11,224 bases of DNA from an uncultured Collinsella sp. (GTDB lineage: Bacteria > Actinomycetota > Coriobacteriia > Coriobacteriales > Coriobacteriaceae): assembly GCA_902493835.1 (NCBI GenBank), contig CABURG010000051.1:1-11224 (forward strand), written 5' to 3'. A program made the translations under genes and the position numbers. This document shows, in pieces, positions 1 to 6,040 of this stretch (positions are counted from its first letter, which is position 1; every line of letters begins with the position of its first letter). The notes beneath the pieces were generated by a model. That model saw only the letters and a list, made by a program, of their open reading frames with translations. It searched no databases and was not told the origin of the DNA.

Positions 1-1
1 C

Positions 2-271
2 GGCGTGCTCCTGTGCTCCTACTCGCCGGTGCTGCAGCCCACGACGGGTGCCATGCCTGGCATCAAGGCCTTCGACGCCGCCGTCTTCGGCGGCATCGGC
101 TCCATCCCTGGTGCCTTTGTCGGTGGCATTCTCATCGGCATCATCGAGGCGATGGCGCAGGCTTACATTTCCACGAGCCTTGCCAACTCCATCGTCTTTG
201 GTGTTTTGATCATCGTCCTGCTCGTCAAGCCTGCCGGCCTCTTGGGCAAGTACGTCCCCGAGAAGGTGTAG
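2..271 (+). CDS. livH: LIV-type ABC transporter permease LivH, 3' end only
   Basis: This is the C-terminal 89 residues of an inner-membrane permease for branched-chain amino acids; the 5' part lies off the left edge. The reading frame is open from base 2, so internal GTG codons near the edge are not starts. The visible part holds the family hallmark around AFDAAVFGGIGSIPGAFVGG, followed by two hydrophobic segments and a short basic tail ending KYVPEKV. In LIV systems LivH pairs with LivM to form the membrane channel, and LivG/LivF drive it. The stop codon is directly followed by the GTG start of livM, which indicates one operon and probable translational coupling. Assignment rests on the motif and on the livM-livG-livF order downstream. 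Confidence 0.9.
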   Translation, partial: GVLLCSYSPVLQPTTGAMPGIKAFDAAVFGGIGSIPGAFVGGILIGIIEAMAQAYISTSLANSIVFGVLIIVLLVKPAGLLGKYVPEKV

Positions 272-1360
272 GTGAGCGTTATGAAGTTTCTTAAAGACAA
301 GCAGACGCGTCACGACTTTGTCACGTACGCCATGTGCATCGTGGCCTTCGCCATCGTGTTCTTTATGCAGTCTAACCACATGATTCCGCGCATGATCGCC
401 GGTCAGCTGGTTCCCATCACGGCCTATATCGTCATGGCCATTTCCCTCAACCTCGTCGTCGGCATCGCGGGCGACTTGTCGCTGGGCCACGCGGGCTTTA
501 TGAGCGTCGGTGCCTACACGGGCATCGTCACCGCCGTCGCGCTGGAGAGCGCCGTTCCGTCCGATCCGATGCGTCTGATCATCAGCATTGTGGTCGGCGC
601 TATCGCCGCTGCCATCTTGGGCTTCTTGATTGGTATCCCGGTCCTGCGCCTGAGCGGCGACTATCTGGCCATCGTGACCCTGGCTTTTGGCGAGATCATC
701 AAAGAGATCGTCACCTGCCTCATTGTGGGCGTCGACTCCCGCGGCCTGCACGTGATTTTTAACATCACGGGCAACTCTACGATCGACGACCTGCACCTGC
801 TCGAGGACGGCACCGCCATCATCAAGGGCGCCCAGGGCGCCTCGGGCGTGTCGACGTACTCGACCTTCCTCGCCGGTGCCATCCTGGTCATGGTCGCACT
901 CGTGATCGTGCTCAACCTGGTCCGCAGCCGTACCGGCCGTGCCATTATGGCCGTGCGCGATAACAAGATTGCAGCCGAGTCCGTAGGCATCTCCGTCACG
1001 GAGTACCGCATGATCGCCTTCGTGGTTTCCGCTGCCCTCGCCGGTGCTGCCGGAGCTCTCTTCGGCGGCAACTTCTCGCAGCTCTCCGCCACCAAGTTCG
1101 ACTTCAACACGTCGATCCTCATTCTGGTGTTCGTGGTCCTGGGCGGCCTGGGCAACATGCGCGGTTCCGTCATCGCGGCGGCGTTGCTCACGGTGCTTCC
1201 CGAGCTGCTCCGTCAGTTCTCGGACTACCGCATGCTCATCTACGCCATCGTGTTGATCCTGGTCATGATCTTTACCAACAACCCGCAGTTCAAGGCGTTC
1301 TTCGGTCGCGTCAAGGACCGCTTTGCTTCCAAGAAGGAGGTGGCAGCCGATGCCCAGTAA
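272..1360 (+). CDS. livM: LIV-type ABC transporter permease LivM
   Basis: Second membrane permease of a branched-chain amino acid importer, 362 residues from GTG 272. An ATG at 281 is an equally possible start: AGAAGG at 261-266 serves the GTG and AGGTGAG at 270-276 could serve the ATG. The protein is almost entirely hydrophobic, with about nine or ten membrane segments. It carries the LivM signature LSLGHAGF (residues 69-76). The cytoplasmic coupling loop, around RSRTGRAIMAVRDN (218-231) and the following SVGIS segment, contacts the ATPases. LGGLGNMRGS near residues 290-299 is also typical. Its length is normal for a LivM without the N-terminal extension seen in enterobacteria. It overlaps livG by 11 nt, so translation is probably coupled. 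The substrate is inferred from the family; related systems also move other amino acids, amides or urea. Confidence 0.93.
   Translation: MSVMKFLKDKQTRHDFVTYAMCIVAFAIVFFMQSNHMIPRMIAGQLVPITAYIVMAISLNLVVGIAGDLSLGHAGFMSVGAYTGIVTAVALESAVPSDPMRLIISIVVGAIAAAILGFLIGIPVLRLSGDYLAIVTLAFGEIIKEIVTCLIVGVDSRGLHVIFNITGNSTIDDLHLLEDGTAIIKGAQGASGVSTYSTFLAGAILVMVALVIVLNLVRSRTGRAIMAVRDNKIAAESVGISVTEYRMIAFVVSAALAGAAGALFGGNFSQLSATKFDFNTSILILVFVVLGGLGNMRGSVIAAALLTVLPELLRQFSDYRMLIYAIVLILVMIFTNNPQFKAFFGRVKDRFASKKEVAADAQ
1334..1340 (+). promoter_or_regulatory. Ribosome binding site deciding the livG start
   Basis: AAGGAGG lies inside the 3' end of livM, nine bases before ATG 1350. It fixes the livG start there, even though the livG frame stays open further upstream and includes an earlier possible start at 1323 that has no such site. 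Confidence 0.8.
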
Positions 1361-2210
1361 ATTTGAGTTCAACAAGGGCAAGATGGTCCCGTATCCTTCT
1401 GGCGCCATCGTTCCCGACCGTGACCTGGGCGAGCGCCCGGCACTCGAGTGCATCCACCTGGGCATTGAGTTCGGTGGCCTTAAGGCAGTCGATGACTTTA
1501 GCCTGACTATCGGCAAGACCGAGATCGCCGGTCTCATCGGCCCCAACGGTGCCGGCAAGACCACGGTCTTCAACCTGCTCACCAAGGTGTACCAGCCTAC
1601 GCACGGCACCATCCTGCTCGATGGTGAGGACACCTCGGGCAAGTCGGTCTACCAGGTCAACCGCATGGGTATTGCCCGTACGTTCCAGAACATTCGCCTG
1701 TTCAACACCATGACGGTGGAGGACAACGTTAAGGTCGGCCTGCACAACCAGGAGCGCTACTCCGGCTTTGAGGGCGTGCTGCGCCTGCCGACGTATTGGA
1801 AGCACGAGAAGGCCGCCCACGAGCGCGCCATGGAGCTACTGTCCATTTTTGACATGGAGCACCTGGCAAACGAGCAGGCCGGATCGCTGCCTTACGGCGC
1901 TCAGCGTCGTCTGGAAATCGTCCGCGCGCTTGCCACCAACCCCAAGCTGCTGCTGCTCGACGAGCCTGCCGCCGGCATGAACCCGTCCGAGACCGCGGAG
2001 CTCATGGAGAACATCGTTAAGATTCGCGACACCTTCGGCATCGCCATCATGCTTATCGAGCACGATATGTCGCTCGTCATGAATATATGCGAGGGTATCT
2101 GCGTGCTTAACTTTGGCAAGGTCATCGCCAAGGGCACGGCAGAGGAAATCCAGAACAACGACGCCGTTATCGAGGCGTATCTGGGTAAGCAGGATAAGGG
2201 GGAGAACTAA
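1350..2210 (+). CDS. livG: LIV-type ABC transporter ATP-binding protein LivG
   Basis: Cytoplasmic ATPase of the branched-chain amino acid importer, 286 residues. Visible motifs are Walker A GPNGAGKTT (64-72), the divergent LivG signature LPYGAQRRLEI (180-190) in place of LSGGQ, Walker B LLLLDEP (200-206) and the switch histidine in IEHDM (236-240). The start at ATG 1350 follows from the AAGGAGG site. About 30 residues precede the first conserved strand (ALECIHLGIEFGGL), so the protein is longer than the roughly 255 residues usual for LivG. This polar, proline-containing extension has no recognisable motif. The gene overlaps livM by 11 nt and its stop abuts the livF start. It should form a heterodimer with LivF. 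Confidence 0.94.
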   Translation: MPSKFEFNKGKMVPYPSGAIVPDRDLGERPALECIHLGIEFGGLKAVDDFSLTIGKTEIAGLIGPNGAGKTTVFNLLTKVYQPTHGTILLDGEDTSGKSVYQVNRMGIARTFQNIRLFNTMTVEDNVKVGLHNQERYSGFEGVLRLPTYWKHEKAAHERAMELLSIFDMEHLANEQAGSLPYGAQRRLEIVRALATNPKLLLLDEPAAGMNPSETAELMENIVKIRDTFGIAIMLIEHDMSLVMNICEGICVLNFGKVIAKGTAEEIQNNDAVIEAYLGKQDKGEN

Positions 2211-2924
2211 ATGGCAGAGCCGATGCTTTCCGTCTACAACATCAACGTCTGGTACGGCGCCATCCACGCCATCAAGGACATCTCCTTTAACGTTAACGAG
2301 GGCGAGATCGTGGCCTTGATTGGTGCCAACGGTGCCGGCAAGTCCACAACGCTCAAGACCGTCTCGGGCTTGCTGCGCTCCAAGACTGGTTCCATCAAGT
2401 TTATGGGCGAGGACATTACTCATACGCCCGCTGATAAGCTGGTTGGTAAGGGGCTGGCTCAGGTTCCCGAGGGTCGTCGCGCCTTTTTGCAGATGACGGT
2501 CGAGGAGAACCTGGAGATGGGTGCCTATACGCAGCCCAAGTCCACGGTGGCTCCGGGCCTGGAGCGCGTCTACGAGCAGTTCCCGCGCCTGAAGGAACGT
2601 CGTCGCCAGGTCGCCGGCACCCTTTCAGGCGGCGAGCAGCAGATGCTCGTTATGGGGCGCGCCCTTATGAGTAACCCCAAGCTGCTCATGCTCGACGAAC
2701 CTTCCATGGGTCTGGCACCGATTCTGATCGAACAGATCTTCCAGATTGTCGAGGACCTGCACAAGGCCGGTACCACGGTACTTCTGGTCGAGCAAAACGC
2801 GCAGATGGCGCTTTCCATCGCCACGCGCGGTTACGTGCTCGAGACCGGCAAAATCACCATGACCGGCACCGGTCAAGAGCTGCTGCACGACGATAACGTC
2901 CGCAAGGCCTATCTGGGTGGCTAG
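2211..2924 (+). CDS. livF: LIV-type ABC transporter ATP-binding protein LivF
   Basis: Second cytoplasmic ATPase of the importer, 237 residues, a normal length for LivF. Motifs are Walker A GANGAGKST (38-46), Q-loop region QVPEGRR (84-90), signature LSGGEQQ (138-144), Walker B LLMLDEP (158-164) with the typical LivF continuation SMGLAP, and VEQNA (193-197). In the last motif the switch position is glutamine rather than histidine, as is usual for LivF. The start ATG follows the livG stop directly and is preceded by AAGGGGGAG (2196-2204) with a 6-nt spacer. It is the last gene of the operon: 318 bp of hairpin-rich, gene-free DNA follow. Confidence 0.95.
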   Translation: MAEPMLSVYNINVWYGAIHAIKDISFNVNEGEIVALIGANGAGKSTTLKTVSGLLRSKTGSIKFMGEDITHTPADKLVGKGLAQVPEGRRAFLQMTVEENLEMGAYTQPKSTVAPGLERVYEQFPRLKERRRQVAGTLSGGEQQMLVMGRALMSNPKLLMLDEPSMGLAPILIEQIFQIVEDLHKAGTTVLLVEQNAQMALSIATRGYVLETGKITMTGTGQELLHDDNVRKAYLGG

Positions 2925-2929
2925 GAGGT

Positions 2930-2953
2930 TCCGCCGTTCTACCGAACGGCGGA
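2930..2953. repeat. Short perfect hairpin just after livF
   Basis: A 10-bp perfect inverted repeat (2930-2939 with 2944-2953; arm TCCGCCGTTC) encloses a 4-nt loop TACC and begins six bases after the livF stop. No T-run follows, so by itself it is not a convincing Rho-independent terminator. It could protect the 3' end of the mRNA or act together with the larger hairpin downstream. Confidence 0.6.
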
Positions 2954-2965
2954 CCAGTCGACGCT

Positions 2966-3069
2966 GCGCGGGCACCAGAGCGACAACTTGTCATTCAAAG
3001 AGGGCGGCATGACCAGAAGGTCTATGCCGTCCTCTTTTCATGCCAATTTGTTCGCTCTGGTGCCCGCTC
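2966..3069. repeat. Long near-perfect inverted repeat of about 100 nt
   Basis: The whole segment folds on itself into one long hairpin. The outer arms 2968-2983 and 3052-3067 pair perfectly over 16 bp (GCGGGCACCAGAGCGA and its reverse complement). Bases 2984-2994 pair with 3040-3050 at 9 of 11 positions, with T3051 bulged. Bases 2997-3010 pair with 3024-3037 (14 bp, one G-T), and 3011-3014 with 3019-3022 around the AGAA loop. About 43 pairs form in all. No open reading frame in it looks real. It may be an elaborate operon terminator, a processed RNA hairpin, or a small non-autonomous palindromic element. Confidence 0.75.
2997..3038 (+). terminator. Probable Rho-independent terminator of the liv operon
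   Basis: This is the apical part of the long inverted repeat. A 14-bp stem rich in G and C (with one G-U pair) and a 4-bp cap close on an AGAA loop, and the descending arm ends in TCTTTT at 3033-3038. The T-run is short and partly inside the stem. It lies about 70 nt after livF, the right place to end the liv transcript and insulate the next gene. Confidence 0.6.
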
Positions 3070-3117
3070 GCTGTCCGTCCTCTGCCTGCGGCGTTACTTT
3101 GGTTCTGCCCCCTTTAT

Positions 3118-3182
3118 GTTGCGGTGGAATAGGGACTAAATGGGAGTCTAAGAGGCCAAAACAGTCCCTATTCCACCGCAAC
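3118..3182. repeat. Perfect 20-bp inverted repeat, likely dispersed palindromic element
   Basis: Arms 3118-3137 and 3163-3182 are perfect reverse complements over 20 bp (arm begins GTTGCGGTGGAATAGG) around a 25-nt loop (3138-3162). No T-run follows and no ORF is supported inside. Its compactness, perfection and intergenic position suggest a repetitive extragenic palindrome or miniature element. My recollection is that similar GTGGAATAGGGAC palindromes recur in Collinsella genomes, but that cannot be confirmed from this window. It ends 60 bp before the chosen cutC start. Confidence 0.7.
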
Positions 3183-3242
3183 TTCATGGGGATGTGTGAA
3201 AATGCCCGTCGGAAAACATCTGCTGTCTTTGGGGGTCTATCT

Positions 3243-3920
3243 ATGGTGTACGAGTTTTGTGCCGAGAACTTTGAGCGGGTGCCGGCGGCTATCGATGCCG
3301 GTGCAAGGCGTATCGAGCTGTGCGACAACCTTGCCGTTGGTGGCACCACGCCTTCGGCCGGCGTTATCAGCGCTACGACCAACTATGCCCACGAGCACGA
3401 TGCACGGGTGATGTGCATGATTCGCCCGCGTGGCGGCGACTTTCACTACAACCAGGACGAGCTGCGTATGATGGAGATGGACCTGGGCCTTGCCGTGAGC
3501 GCCGGCGTTGACGGCTTGGTCTTTGGCTGCTGCAAGCCCTGCGCTGGCGGATGGGCGCTCGACGAACTTACGCTTGGCGCCCTCGTGATGGCTGCGGGCT
3601 GCGCGACCGAGGAATGTAAGCGTGAGCCCATCGACATCACCTTCCACATGGCGTTTGACCAGCTCTCGCCCGAGGCTCAACTCGATGCCGTCGACACACT
3701 CGCCGATTGCGGCGTTACGCGCATCCTGACGCACGGCGGTGCCGCCGGCACGCCGATCGAGGACAACCTGGAGCATCTGTCGCGTCTTATCGAGTGTGCG
3801 GGAGACCGCCTGACCATCCTTCCCGGCGGCGGCATTTCCACGGCCAACCGCGATACCGTGGCGGCGGCACTGGGCGTCTCCGAGCTCCATGGCACCAAGA
3901 TTGTGCCGCTGGAGGTATAA
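3243..3920 (+). CDS. cutC: CutC-family protein (copper homeostasis family, TIM barrel)
   Basis: A 225-residue cytoplasmic protein of the CutC family, slightly shorter than the roughly 248-residue E. coli protein. Family motifs run in order: RIELCDNLAVGGTTPS (23-38), IRPRGGDFHY (60-69), FHMAFD (134-139), RILTHGG (160-166), ILPGGGI (192-198) and ELHGTKI (214-220). The family was linked to copper tolerance, but its true reaction is unsettled; the fold is a TIM barrel. ATG 3243 was chosen because the conserved N-terminal strand begins there and GGGGGT (3231-3236) precedes it. In-frame ATGs at 3186 and 3192 would add about 17-19 residues without similarity. The protein has ten cysteines, including C96, C97 and C100 in FGCCKPC, where relatives usually have a short acidic loop. 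The next gene starts 3 nt after its stop. Confidence 0.88.
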   Translation: MVYEFCAENFERVPAAIDAGARRIELCDNLAVGGTTPSAGVISATTNYAHEHDARVMCMIRPRGGDFHYNQDELRMMEMDLGLAVSAGVDGLVFGCCKPCAGGWALDELTLGALVMAAGCATEECKREPIDITFHMAFDQLSPEAQLDAVDTLADCGVTRILTHGGAAGTPIEDNLEHLSRLIECAGDRLTILPGGGISTANRDTVAAALGVSELHGTKIVPLEV

Positions 3921-3923
3921 CCC

Positions 3924-4724
3924 GTGGCGCTGGTATTTGACGTTCAGCAGGCGAACGGTAAGCCCGACGACAACCGTCGTCCCGGCACCGCGTGCCCTTT
4001 TTGCGATACAGAAGGGCTCACCGACATCATTCGCCGTGATGGCGATTGCATTTGGCTCGAGAATAAGTTCAAGACCCTGCGCGCCACCCGTCAAACCGTG
4101 CTGATCGAGTCGGCCGATCACGATGCCGACCTGGTGACCTACGAGCCGGATGAACTCCACCATGTGATGCGGTTTGCCCTGGGTTGCTGGCAGCAGATGA
4201 TCGATTCACAGCAGTATCGAAGCGTGCTCATGTACAAGAACAAGGGTCCGCTCTCGGGCGGTAGTCTCGTGCATCCGCACATGCAGATTGTGGGTTTGGA
4301 GCAGGAAGACGGCTACACTTCGCTGACTTCTGCCAATTTCGAAGGCATCAATGTCTGGCAACAGGGGAGGATCTCGGTCAATATCTCAACCGAACCGATC
4401 ATGGGGTTCTTTGAGATCAACGTTTCAGCCCCGCAGGGAATCGCCGCCAGCGATGACACGAGAGACCAAGCCGAGACGGACCTCTTCGCCGATGCAATCC
4501 AGATAGCTCTGCGCTATATCTTGCACGAGCACCATGGCGGTCGTGCAGAGTCGTACAACCTGTTCTTCTATCACATGAGCGACCGAACCATTGCCAAGGC
4601 GCTTCCACGTTGGGTGGTTTCACCCTACTTTGTCGGGTATCGGCTGGCTCAGGTCAATGCTGAGACCACGCTCGATGTCGATGCGGAGCGACTCCGCGCA
4701 CATCTGGAGGCGCTCACATCGTAA
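3924..4724 (+). CDS. GalT-like HIT-superfamily protein (DUF4931 type)
   Basis: A 266-residue soluble protein resembling galactose-1-phosphate uridylyltransferase and the related DUF4931 proteins. CPFC (C24, C27) near the N-terminus is probably a zinc-binding pair. The segment MYKNKGPLSGGSLVHPHMQIVG contains HPHMQ (117-121), equivalent to the HPHxQ active site of GalT, whose second histidine carries the nucleotidyl group. The C-terminal half is less conserved in my reading (YNLFFYH 211-217, RWVVSPYFVGYR 229-240). The start is GTG 3924, set by GGAGGT at 3911-3916 inside the end of cutC with a 7-nt spacer. The 3-nt gap implies co-translation with cutC. A nucleotidyltransferase or nucleotide hydrolase activity is likely; the substrate is unknown. 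There is no galactose operon context, so it should not be called galT. Confidence 0.8.
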   Translation: MALVFDVQQANGKPDDNRRPGTACPFCDTEGLTDIIRRDGDCIWLENKFKTLRATRQTVLIESADHDADLVTYEPDELHHVMRFALGCWQQMIDSQQYRSVLMYKNKGPLSGGSLVHPHMQIVGLEQEDGYTSLTSANFEGINVWQQGRISVNISTEPIMGFFEINVSAPQGIAASDDTRDQAETDLFADAIQIALRYILHEHHGGRAESYNLFFYHMSDRTIAKALPRWVVSPYFVGYRLAQVNAETTLDVDAERLRAHLEALTS

Positions 4725-4734
4725 AGTGAGCGCC
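4709..4734. terminator. Hairpin spanning the HIT gene stop codon, possible terminator
   Basis: A perfect 9-bp inverted repeat (GGCGCTCAC at 4709-4717, GTGAGCGCC at 4726-4734) with an 8-nt loop contains the TAA stop at 4722-4724. It lies at a convergent gene junction with only 27 bp between the two stop codons, where a bidirectional terminator would be expected. No T-run follows on either strand, so the termination role is uncertain. A smaller hairpin CCGCA/TGCGG (4734-4738 with 4742-4746) directly follows. Confidence 0.35.
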
Positions 4735-4751
4735 CGCACACTGCGGACGGT

Positions 4752-5750
4752 TTAGCGCGCCATTGCATCGCGGCCGGCCTCGACGCGCTTGCGCTGGGCG
4801 GCGCGCTCCTCGCCGGTCAGACGCTCAAAGAAGTGCCCGATAAGCGAGGCGAGCACCTGCTGAAACAACGTTCCACACATGACGGGAAACACAACTTCGC
4901 CCGGAAAGTATTGCGTGGCGATGACGGCGCCCGAAGAGATATTGCGCATGCCGCAGGTAAAGCACATGGTGGTCGTTTCGCTATATGGCAGATGCAGCGC
5001 GCGGGCGACCAGAATGCCGACGACAAAGCCGCTGATGGCGAAGACCAAAATAAAGAGGGCGACTTCCAAGCGCACCGCGTTCATGTGCAGCACGTACTCG
5101 CTCATGGCGGTGGAGTTGGAGGCGATAACGCCCATCATCATGAACTTGCAGGCGGGCGAGAGCGCGGGGGAGAGTTTTTCGTGCCCCCATCCGCGCGTGA
5201 GCTCGTTGATCACGATGCCGAGAACGGCGGGGATGGCGATCATAAAGGCCATGTTCTGCATCATACTCGGCACGTCGATCGAGACGGTGGCGCCTAGCAG
5301 GAGCTTGAGCGTAAGCGGAATCGTCACAGGGGAGATGACCGAGGACGTCAGGATGATGGTGAGCGCGAGCGGGCCGTTGCCGCCGAACATGCTGATCCAC
5401 ATAAAAGCGGTGACTGCCACGGGCACACTGTATTCGAGCACGATGCCGCAGACAAGGTTGGGGTTGGAACCAAAGAACAACGATCCCATGGCATAGGCCG
5501 CGATGGGAATAAGCGCCGCCGAGACCAACAATGCCACAATCAGGTGCAGCGGACGGTGGAACACCTCGGCTACCTGGTGGAAGGTGTTGCTGAGCGCACC
5601 TTGGAACGTCATAAAGGCAAACAAGGTGGGAACGATGGGCTTGAGAACGCCGATCTGTTGAGGAAAGAGCACGCCGAGCGCCACGCAAGTCGGAACGATG
5701 ATTTGCATGTGCCCCGCGAGAAACTTGCCCAGTCCAACCCATTGCTTCAT
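4752..5750 (-). CDS. BASS-family (bile acid:sodium symporter-like) transporter
   Basis: A 332-residue, very hydrophobic membrane protein with about nine or ten transmembrane segments and a charged cytoplasmic tail (GEERAAQRKRVEAGRDAMAR). The pattern fits the SBF/BASS family: the N-terminal half has EYSVPVA (106-112) and the C-terminal half has the crossover-helix motif CGMRNISSG (266-274). Members import organic anions with sodium, such as bile acids, pantothenate or keto acids; the substrate here cannot be told. The sodium-binding glutamate found two residues before GM in characterised bacterial homologues appears to be threonine (T265). The start is ATG at 5750-5748, with AAAGGGAG (5763-5770) 12 nt upstream, a little far. 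It converges on the HIT gene and diverges from recJ. Confidence 0.85.
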   Translation of the reverse strand: MKQWVGLGKFLAGHMQIIVPTCVALGVLFPQQIGVLKPIVPTLFAFMTFQGALSNTFHQVAEVFHRPLHLIVALLVSAALIPIAAYAMGSLFFGSNPNLVCGIVLEYSVPVAVTAFMWISMFGGNGPLALTIILTSSVISPVTIPLTLKLLLGATVSIDVPSMMQNMAFMIAIPAVLGIVINELTRGWGHEKLSPALSPACKFMMMGVIASNSTAMSEYVLHMNAVRLEVALFILVFAISGFVVGILVARALHLPYSETTTMCFTCGMRNISSGAVIATQYFPGEVVFPVMCGTLFQQVLASLIGHFFERLTGEERAAQRKRVEAGRDAMAR

Positions 5751-5832
5751 ATGCTCTTGTGACTCCCTTTGCTCGTGAATCCGTTTTGACTGGATATGCT
5801 AGACGCTCACATGTGTCCGTGCGTCAGAAACG

Positions 5833-5847
5833 CTCGATTATTTCGAG
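5833..5847. promoter_or_regulatory. Small inverted repeat in the divergent gap, possible operator
   Basis: CTCGA (5833-5837) and TCGAG (5843-5847) form a 5-bp perfect dyad around TTATT. Nearby TTACCG occurs twice (5852-5857, 5865-5870), 13 bp apart. Both lie between the divergent BASS and recJ genes, where operators are common, but dyads this short also arise by chance. Confidence 0.2.
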
Positions 5848-5884
5848 GGTATTACCGGCATCGTTTACCGAAACCGCGGCGTGC

Positions 5885-5909
5885 TGCGGCGATTTGCGTC
5901 CGCGCCGCA
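5885..5909. promoter_or_regulatory. GC-rich dyad overlapping the recJ promoter spacer
   Basis: TGCGGCG (5885-5891) and CGCCGCA (5903-5909) are perfect 7-bp inverted arms with an 11-nt loop, ending four bases before the TATAAT box. The site covers where RNA polymerase would contact the -35 and spacer. This could be a repressor or activator site, but no known regulator can be named. Confidence 0.3.
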
Positions 5910-5912
5910 CGG

Positions 5913-5918
5913 TATAAT
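5913..5918 (+). promoter_or_regulatory. -10 element of a candidate recJ-rel promoter
   Basis: A perfect TATAAT in otherwise GC-rich DNA, with transcription expected to begin near 5925. No good -35 hexamer stands 16-18 bp upstream; TTGCGT at 5894-5899 is only 13 bp away. The promoter may therefore rely on an activator or on the strong -10. It would give a leader of about 100 nt before the recJ start at 6027. Confidence 0.55.
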
Positions 5919-5974
5919 AAATCCGTTCAACAGATCTGCCTGCCGAAGCGGGCATACACAGAGGACTCATCGCT

Positions 5975-6040
5975 ATGAACCGTGAGAGGTATCGCGGCGA
6001 CCTGCCCCTATCGGGGGTGGGTGCCTATGTCATCGCTTAA
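5975..6040 (+). CDS. Possible 21-codon leader ORF overlapping the recJ start
   Basis: ATG 5975 opens a 21-residue frame (MNRERYRGDLPLSGVGAYVI plus A) ending at TAA 6038-6040. It is preceded by GAGGA (5961-5965) with a 9-nt spacer, a better ribosome binding site than the one in front of recJ. It lies in the leader of the predicted transcript and overlaps the recJ start (6027) by 14 nt in another frame, an arrangement suited to translational coupling. The peptide has no recognisable family and no run of one amino acid as in attenuators. It is equally possible that the ORF is fortuitous. Confidence 0.4.
   Translation: MNRERYRGDLPLSGVGAYVIA

Noticed and set aside
3092..3120. Possible promoter (TATGTT at 3115-3120) before cutC
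   Set aside because: No acceptable -35 at the right spacing, and the -10 candidate overlaps the palindrome arm.
2966..3182. CRISPR array
   Set aside because: The repeats are two unrelated inverted repeats, not direct repeats with regular spacers.
2988..3242. Upstream extension of the cutC frame through the intergenic palindromes
   Set aside because: The extra 85 residues translate through two inverted repeats, have no similarity to CutC, and the conserved N-terminus begins at ATG 3243.
3237..4163. Antisense open frame (308 codons) opposite cutC and the HIT gene
   Set aside because: The sense strand carries clear CutC and HIT motifs; the antisense product is low-complexity without a recognisable domain.
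3924..4724. Naming the HIT-family gene galT
   Set aside because: It is shorter than classical GalT (about 350 residues) and has no galK/galE neighbours; only the HPHxQ-type core is shared.
5786..5800. TTGACT and TATGCT as a promoter on the + strand
   Set aside because: The hexamers are only 3 bp apart, which cannot form a sigma-70-type promoter.
5982..6026. GTG 5982 as the recJ start
   Set aside because: The GAGGA site is 16 nt away, too far, and the 15 extra residues do not resemble RecJ N-termini; ATG 6027 fits better.
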